Of a stretch of 29,496 bases of DNA, positions 25,929 through 29,496 are shown piece after piece. Location: NCBI GenBank assembly GCA_964469055.1, contig CAYXXN010000010.1:1-29496 (forward strand), written 5' to 3'. The DNA is from CAYXXN01 sp964469055. GTDB taxonomy: Bacteria; Acidobacteriota; Thermoanaerobaculia; Multivoradales; JAHEKO01. The translations under genes were made by a program, and so were the position numbers. The notes below the pieces were generated by a model. The model was not told the DNA's origin and searched no databases. It saw only the letters and a program-made list of their open reading frames with translations. How positions within the stretch are numbered: the stretch's first letter is position 1; each line of letters opens with the position of its first letter.

Positions 25929-26848
25929 GCCAGGGCCTCGAGCAGGTTCTCGACCGCTTCGAGCTCCATGGCGGCGCGAGCCTCGACGGCGTAGGAGCCC
26001 AGGTGGGGCGTGAGGACGGCGGTCTCGCAGGCGGTGAGCGGACCCTGGTAGGGCTCGCGCTCGAAAACGTCGAGGTAGGCGCCGGAGAGCCGGCCGTCGA
26101 CGAGGGCGGCCGCCAGCGCCGCCTCGTCGACCAGGCCGCCGCGCGCGGTGTTGATGAACACGGCTCCAGGCTTCATCGCCGCCAGCCGATCCCGGTCGAG
26201 GAGGTGATGGACGGCCTCGCTGTAGGGCAGGTGGAGGGTCACGACGTCGCTCGCGGCGAGCAGCTCGGCGAGCGCACGATACTGCACGCCGTGGGCGGCG
26301 GCAAAAGCGCCGTCCTCGATGGGGTCGGTAGCGAGAACGACAACGAAAAAGGGCTCGAGTAGGTGAACGAGTGCTTTGCCCGTGTGCCCCAGGCCAACGA
26401 TGCCGACCGTCTTGCCGGCCAACAGGGCTCCCATCGGGCGGTCCCAGCCATCGGATCGGATCGACCGATCGCCGCGAGCCAGGTGGCGCAAGACATCGAG
26501 GATGCCGGCGAGCGTCAGCTCTGCGACCGCCTGCGCGTGCGCCGTGGCGACGGAGCGCACGGCGATGCCGAGCTCCGCCGCCGCGCCCAGGTCGACGTTG
26601 TCGAGCCCCGCCCCGCAGCGCGAGATCGCCCGGAGCGACCCGGCCTGCGCTAGTAGCGCCCGGTCGAGCGGTTCGGTGCCGGCGATGAGCCCGACGGCAC
26701 TGGCCAGGAGCGACAGGGCTTCTTCCGACGAGAGCGTCCGGCCGTGCGGGTTGGTGCGCACTGTGTAGCCCGCGGCCACCAACCGCTCCAGCGGTCGGGG
26801 GTCGACCCGGCCGAAGGAGGAGGTGCTGATGGCGACGAGGCGAGTCAT
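25925..26848 (-). CDS. D-isomer-specific 2-hydroxyacid dehydrogenase (phosphoglycerate dehydrogenase-like)
   Basis: The 307-residue protein from ATG 26848 is complete. RCGAGLDNVDL (77-87) is the substrate-domain signature, VGIVGLGHTGKAL (148-160) binds NAD, and the catalytic set is Arg236 in NTARGGLVDE, Glu265 in VFEREP and His282 in TPHLGS. There is no C-terminal ACT or regulatory domain, so it matches short glycerate or phosphoglycerate dehydrogenase-like forms. In a glycan operon it could provide or reduce a 2-keto acid, for example to a D-glycerate or D-lactate type substituent, or act on an early sugar acid intermediate. Those are guesses. The start lies 2 bases after the sugar dehydrogenase stop. 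Confidence 0.88.
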   Translation of the reverse strand: MTRLVAISTSSFGRVDPRPLERLVAAGYTVRTNPHGRTLSSEEALSLLASAVGLIAGTEPLDRALLAQAGSLRAISRCGAGLDNVDLGAAAELGIAVRSVATAHAQAVAELTLAGILDVLRHLARGDRSIRSDGWDRPMGALLAGKTVGIVGLGHTGKALVHLLEPFFVVVLATDPIEDGAFAAAHGVQYRALAELLAASDVVTLHLPYSEAVHHLLDRDRLAAMKPGAVFINTARGGLVDEAALAAALVDGRLSGAYLDVFEREPYQGPLTACETAVLTPHLGSYAVEARAAMELEAVENLLEALA

Positions 26849-26850
26849 CG

Positions 26851-28176
26851 TCAGGCGCGGACGACGTTCGGCGTGCCGCGCGGGTAGACGGCCCGCGTGT
26901 CGACGATCAGGCGGCTGTGCGCGCGCACCAGGTCGTAGTCGACGGCGCCGTGATCGGTCACCAAAACGACGGCGTCGTAGGTCTTCAAGGTTGCCTCGGT
27001 CAAGGGAACGGAGCTCGAGCGCGGCAGGTCGCGCCAGGTGCGCATCGCCGGGGTCTCCGGGATGTGGGGGTCGTGGTAGGCGACCTCGGCGCCGTCGTCG
27101 AGCAGCAGTGACAGCACCTCGAAGGCGGGGCTCTCCCGGGGGTCGGCCACGTCCCGCTTGTAAGCCAAGCCGAGCACCAGCACCCGGCGCCCGGCGAGAG
27201 CTCCGCCCAGCGCCTCCCGCAGGCGGGCGACGACGTGGCGCGGCATCTCGAGGTTGACCGCGCCCGCCAGCTCGATGAAGCGTGAGCTGGCGCCGCGCTG
27301 CGCCGCTCGCCAGGCGAGGTAGAAAGGATCGATCGGGATGCAGTGGCCGCCCCAGCCGGGGCCGGGCTCGAACGGCATGTAGCCGAAGGGCTTGGTCTTG
27401 GCCGCCGCCAACACCTCCCAGACGTCGATGCCGAGGCGCTCGTAGACCAGCTTGAGCTCGTTGACCAGGGCGATGTTGACGGCGCGGAAGACGTTCTCGG
27501 TCAGCTTGGCGGCCTCCGCCGTCTCGGCGTCGGGAACTCGGACGGTGCGCGACACCACCTGGTCGTAGAGCCGCTGGGCGAGGTCGCCGGAGAGTGGGTC
27601 GACCCCACCCACCACCTTGGGAATGGTGGCGATCGAGTACTCGCGGGATCCGGGGTTCTCGCGCTCCGGCGAGTAGGCCAGGAAGAAGTCTCGGCCGGCG
27701 ACCAGGCCGGAGGCTTCGAGTCGTGGTCGCACGACTTCGTTGGTCGTGCCCGGATAGGTCGTCGACTCGAGGATCACGAGTTGGCCTGGGTGGATCGTGC
27801 GGGCGATCGCCTCGGCCGTCGCCTCGACGTACGAGAGATCCGGCTCGCGCCCTGCCGTGAGCGGCGTCGGCACGCAGATCAGCAGTGCGTCGGCCTCGGT
27901 GAGGCGCGCCGGGTCGGCGGTGGCGGCGAGGCGGCCTGCCGCCCGCGCGGCGGCCACTCGGTCGGCGGCCAGGTGCCCGATGTAGCTACGGCCGCTCTTC
28001 AGTGCCTCCACCTTGGTGGAGTCGGTGTCGAAGCCCATGACCAGGAACCCGCGCTCGGCGAAGGCGAGCGCCAGGGGCAGGCCGACGTAGCCCATGCCGA
28101 GCACCGCCACCACGGCCTCTTGCCGCTCGATGCGCTCGGCGAGCCGCTCGGCCAGCTGGGTGGCGTGCTCACTCAT
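26851..28176 (-). CDS. wbpA: UDP-N-acetylglucosamine 6-dehydrogenase, WbpA-like
   Basis: The 441-residue protein belongs to the UDP-glucose/GDP-mannose dehydrogenase family, with NAD site AVLGMGYVGLPLALAFA (24-40), the substrate strand ILESTTYPGTT, and the catalytic cysteine Cys279 in GWGGHCIPIDPFYLAW. KPFGYMPFEPGPGWGG and VLGLAYKRDVADPRESPA are characteristic of the WbpA branch, which oxidises UDP-GlcNAc to UDP-GlcNAcA, rather than of UDP-glucose dehydrogenase. It acts in the cytoplasm and feeds uronic acid residues. The ATG at 28176 has only a weak GGAA site. It is the first gene of the glycan operon: the gap before it contains a hairpin terminator and no clear promoter that I can name. Confidence 0.9.
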   Translation of the reverse strand: MSEHATQLAERLAERIERQEAVVAVLGMGYVGLPLALAFAERGFLVMGFDTDSTKVEALKSGRSYIGHLAADRVAAARAAGRLAATADPARLTEADALLICVPTPLTAGREPDLSYVEATAEAIARTIHPGQLVILESTTYPGTTNEVVRPRLEASGLVAGRDFFLAYSPERENPGSREYSIATIPKVVGGVDPLSGDLAQRLYDQVVSRTVRVPDAETAEAAKLTENVFRAVNIALVNELKLVYERLGIDVWEVLAAAKTKPFGYMPFEPGPGWGGHCIPIDPFYLAWRAAQRGASSRFIELAGAVNLEMPRHVVARLREALGGALAGRRVLVLGLAYKRDVADPRESPAFEVLSLLLDDGAEVAYHDPHIPETPAMRTWRDLPRSSSVPLTEATLKTYDAVVLVTDHGAVDYDLVRAHSRLIVDTRAVYPRGTPNVVRA

Positions 28177-28199
28177 GCGCGAGGTTCCGCAGAGCGAAA

Positions 28200-28221
28200 C
28201 GGCCGAGACTCTGCTCGGCCG
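28200..28221 (-). terminator. Hairpin terminator after the secreted-protein gene
   Basis: A perfect 8-base stem (CGGCCGAG / CTCGGCCG) with a 6-base loop lies 31 bases after the stop at 28253. On the minus strand it is followed by TTTCGC, a short T run, so it may be a weak intrinsic terminator. It sits 23 bases before the first gene of the glycan operon. Confidence 0.55.
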
Positions 28222-28252
28222 CTCGAGGAATCATGTGGGGGAGAGGGATGTC

Positions 28253-29035
28253 CTAGGGCTGGCGGGGCGACGCCTCGGGGGCGGGGGGGTGCTCGATGAT
28301 CGCCCCGGAGACGACGCCGGCGGCAATGGCGGCGACCGGAATGAAGCCGGCCCCGACGACACAGGCCCGGCAGTACTCGTCGGCGCGATGGACGCCCTGG
28401 TTGTTGATGCGGGTGACGATGCCGTCACAGAGCCAGTGGAACACCGGTTGGCCCGCCTGCTCGGCGGTGGTCTCGCCCACGGTCAGGTTCTGCGCCCACC
28501 CGCTCTGCTTCACGTCGAGCGGGGGCACGACGCACTCCTCGTCCTCGCCCTCGTCTTCTCCCTCCTCGTCCGGATCGCCGCGGACCTCGACGAGCAGAGT
28601 CTCGGAGCGAGCGCTCACCTGACCCGCCGCATCGTAGGTCGCCACGTAGTACTCCGCTGCCTCGTGGCTCTGCTCTTCGAGCCAGCTCTCGAGCCAGTCG
28701 CGATCATGCCCCTGCATCCAGTCGCGATCCTTCAGGAGCTCCCACCACTCATCGGTCAGCTCGGACTGCTCGCGTTGCTCGGGCTTGGGGAAGACGCTCC
28801 AGTAGGAGCCGGCGCCGGAGGGATGCATCTCCGCGCTGTAGAAGCCGCCCACCGGATTGAGGCGGCGGAAGAAGAGGCGGACGCGGCTGCCGGCCTGATC
28901 GGCGCCGATGTCGGCCGTCAGCGCTGCGTTCTCCTCGAGCGGCAGGCACTCGAGGTCACCGATCCCTACGGACTGCCCCACCGATGGAGCCGCGAGCGCT
29001 AGCAGCAAGCATCCCAGCAGAAGATAGCGCGACAT
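28253..29035 (-). CDS. Secreted protein of unknown function with acidic tract and 8-residue repeat
   Basis: I do not recognise this 260-residue protein. ATG 29035 is preceded by an excellent AAGGGGGGAAC ribosome site. The N-terminus is a Sec signal peptide (YLLLGCLLLALAAPSVGQS, probable cleavage after SVG or GQS). Then comes a region that looks beta-rich (SRVRLFFRRLNPVGGFYSAE), a Trp-rich part with two copies of an 8-residue unit, DRDWMQGH and DRDWLESW, an acidic stretch DPDEEGEDEGEDEE (about 154-167), and several cysteines (one in ECVVPP, one in CDGI, two in CRAC). A C-terminal hydrophobic run ACVVGAGFIPVAAIAAGVVS could be a membrane anchor. It has its own candidate promoter and a terminator, so it seems a separate unit from the glycan operon. 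Confidence 0.8.
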   Translation of the reverse strand: MSRYLLLGCLLLALAAPSVGQSVGIGDLECLPLEENAALTADIGADQAGSRVRLFFRRLNPVGGFYSAEMHPSGAGSYWSVFPKPEQREQSELTDEWWELLKDRDWMQGHDRDWLESWLEEQSHEAAEYYVATYDAAGQVSARSETLLVEVRGDPDEEGEDEGEDEECVVPPLDVKQSGWAQNLTVGETTAEQAGQPVFHWLCDGIVTRINNQGVHRADEYCRACVVGAGFIPVAAIAAGVVSGAIIEHPPAPEASPRQP

Positions 29036-29069
29036 GTTCCCCCCTTACCCTACGAAACGAGTGCCGTCT

Positions 29070-29099
29070 AGCTTAGTGGGCACCGGCGTCCGGCGTCAA
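29070..29099 (-). promoter_or_regulatory. Candidate sigma-70-type promoter for the secreted-protein gene
   Basis: On the minus strand, TTGACG (29094-29099) matches the -35 consensus at five of six bases. TAAGCT (29070-29075) is a poor -10 match, 18 bases away. A start of transcription near 29063 would leave a leader of about 28 bases before ATG 29035. The spacer contains the small inverted repeat CCGG-N3-CCGG. Confidence 0.35.
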
Positions 29100-29119
29100 C
29101 AAAGGCTCGGAAGCTGCCG

Positions 29120-29138
29120 CCGCGGCCTTCAGCCGCGG
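29120..29138 (-). terminator. GC-rich hairpin at the end of the TPR-like gene
   Basis: CCGCGGC and GCCGCGG form a 7-base stem with a 5-base loop that contains part of the TGA stop codon. No T run follows on the minus strand, so intrinsic termination is doubtful. It may simply be a stable 3' hairpin. Confidence 0.25.
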
Positions 29139-29496
29139 GGGGGCAGGATACGCTGGCTGTAGGCCTCGACGAGCGGGGTGCGCTCGAGCCCGGGTAGCGC
29201 GTGCTCGAGCGCCGCGGCCGCCTCCGTCGTCAGACCGCTCTCGTAGAGCGCGACGGCGTAGTAGAAGAGCAGCGGCGGCGGCGCGTCGGGCTCCAAGTTG
29301 GCGCGCCGCAACAGACGGACGGCCTCGTTCCAGCGCGAGGCACGGTAGGCCGCCTCACCGGCGAGGCTCTGCGCGTCGAGCTGGAATTCCTGGACCATTA
29401 CTTGACCATCGAGCAGATCCGCTTCCGAGACCGCCTGGCGGTGCAACTGAAGGTCGCTCCGGAAACGCTGGCGGCACAGGTTCCCAACATGTTGCT
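29129..29496 (-). CDS. TPR-like repeat protein, C-terminal part (5' end beyond window)
   Basis: The frame is open from the right window edge to the TGA at 29129, giving about 121 visible residues. Apart from the first 30 or so, the sequence reads as helical pairs: LAGEAAYRASRWNEAVRLLR, then APPPLLFYYAVALYESGLTT and AAAALEHALPGLERTPLVEA. The alternating small and aromatic residues (A at 8, Y at 11, A at 20, A at 27 type positions) fit tetratricopeptide repeats. A TTG at 29446 lies inside the frame, but the frame continues upstream without a stop, so that codon is not the start. The function is unknown. It is separated from the secreted-protein gene by 93 bases and is probably not part of the glycan operon. 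Confidence 0.7.
   Translation of the reverse strand, partial: QHVGNLCRQRFRSDLQLHRQAVSEADLLDGQVMVQEFQLDAQSLAGEAAYRASRWNEAVRLLRRANLEPDAPPPLLFYYAVALYESGLTTEAAAALEHALPGLERTPLVEAYSQRILPPRG

Overview
The window is GC-rich (roughly two thirds G+C or more). Every gene I can support lies on the minus strand, so transcription runs from right to left. Gene content (nucleotide-sugar enzymes, a phosphoglycosyl transferase, a Wzy/WaaL-type membrane protein, a lipid-linked oligosaccharide flippase-like ABC protein) points to a Gram-negative-type bacterium. The composition and protein style would fit Acidobacteriota or another high-GC soil or sediment lineage, but I cannot fix the phylum from sequence alone. 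A run of 10 N at 12319-12328 shows this is a scaffolded draft or metagenome assembly. Layout, in order of transcription: (a) 29496-29129, the end of a TPR-like protein; (b) 29035-28253, a secreted protein of unknown function with its own plausible promoter and a hairpin terminator at 28200-28221; (c) 28176 down to 1, an almost gap-free run of 25 genes for a surface or protein-linked glycan. Most junctions overlap by a few bases (ATGA, GTGA or TTGA) or are separated by only a few bases, so the run looks like one long, translationally coupled operon. The glycan operon has recognisable modules. 28176-22485 holds a WbpA-like UDP-GlcNAc 6-dehydrogenase, a D-2-hydroxyacid dehydrogenase, two SDR epimerase/dehydratases (one with an inserted zinc ribbon), a NeuA-like cytidylyltransferase and a HAD phosphatase. 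22469-12367 holds glycosyltransferases, two methyltransferases, a PglK/MsbA-like ABC half-transporter, a membrane-anchored SGNH-type protein and a glutamine-dependent amidotransferase of the AsnB family. 12370-8730 holds a Gfo/Idh/MocA oxidoreductase, a GT-B-like protein and a Wzy/WaaL-type polytopic protein. 8720-2110 holds a set matching the Campylobacter pgl genes for N,N'-diacetylbacillosamine: PglA-, PglC-, PglD-, PglE- and PglF-like proteins in a row, with an uncharacterised nucleotidyltransferase-fold protein inserted between PglE and PglF. 2106-1 holds a WbpP-like C4 epimerase and a GT2-methyltransferase fusion cut by the window edge. Working model (inference): UDP-GlcNAc is turned into UDP-diNAcBac (F, E, D), loaded on undecaprenyl phosphate (PglC-like) and extended by the PglA-like and other glycosyltransferases. 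Some residues would be uronic acids, perhaps amidated (WbpA-like + WbpP-like + AsnB-like), or methylated, or from a CMP-activated sugar. The lipid-linked product would be flipped by the ABC protein and polymerised or transferred by the Wzy/WaaL-type protein. No Wzx, Wzz, PglB oligosaccharyltransferase or NeuB is visible in the window. The region 12284-12505 has two separate defects (N gap with an extra 35-base tail, and a diverged frameshifting tandem duplication) that probably reflect assembly trouble.
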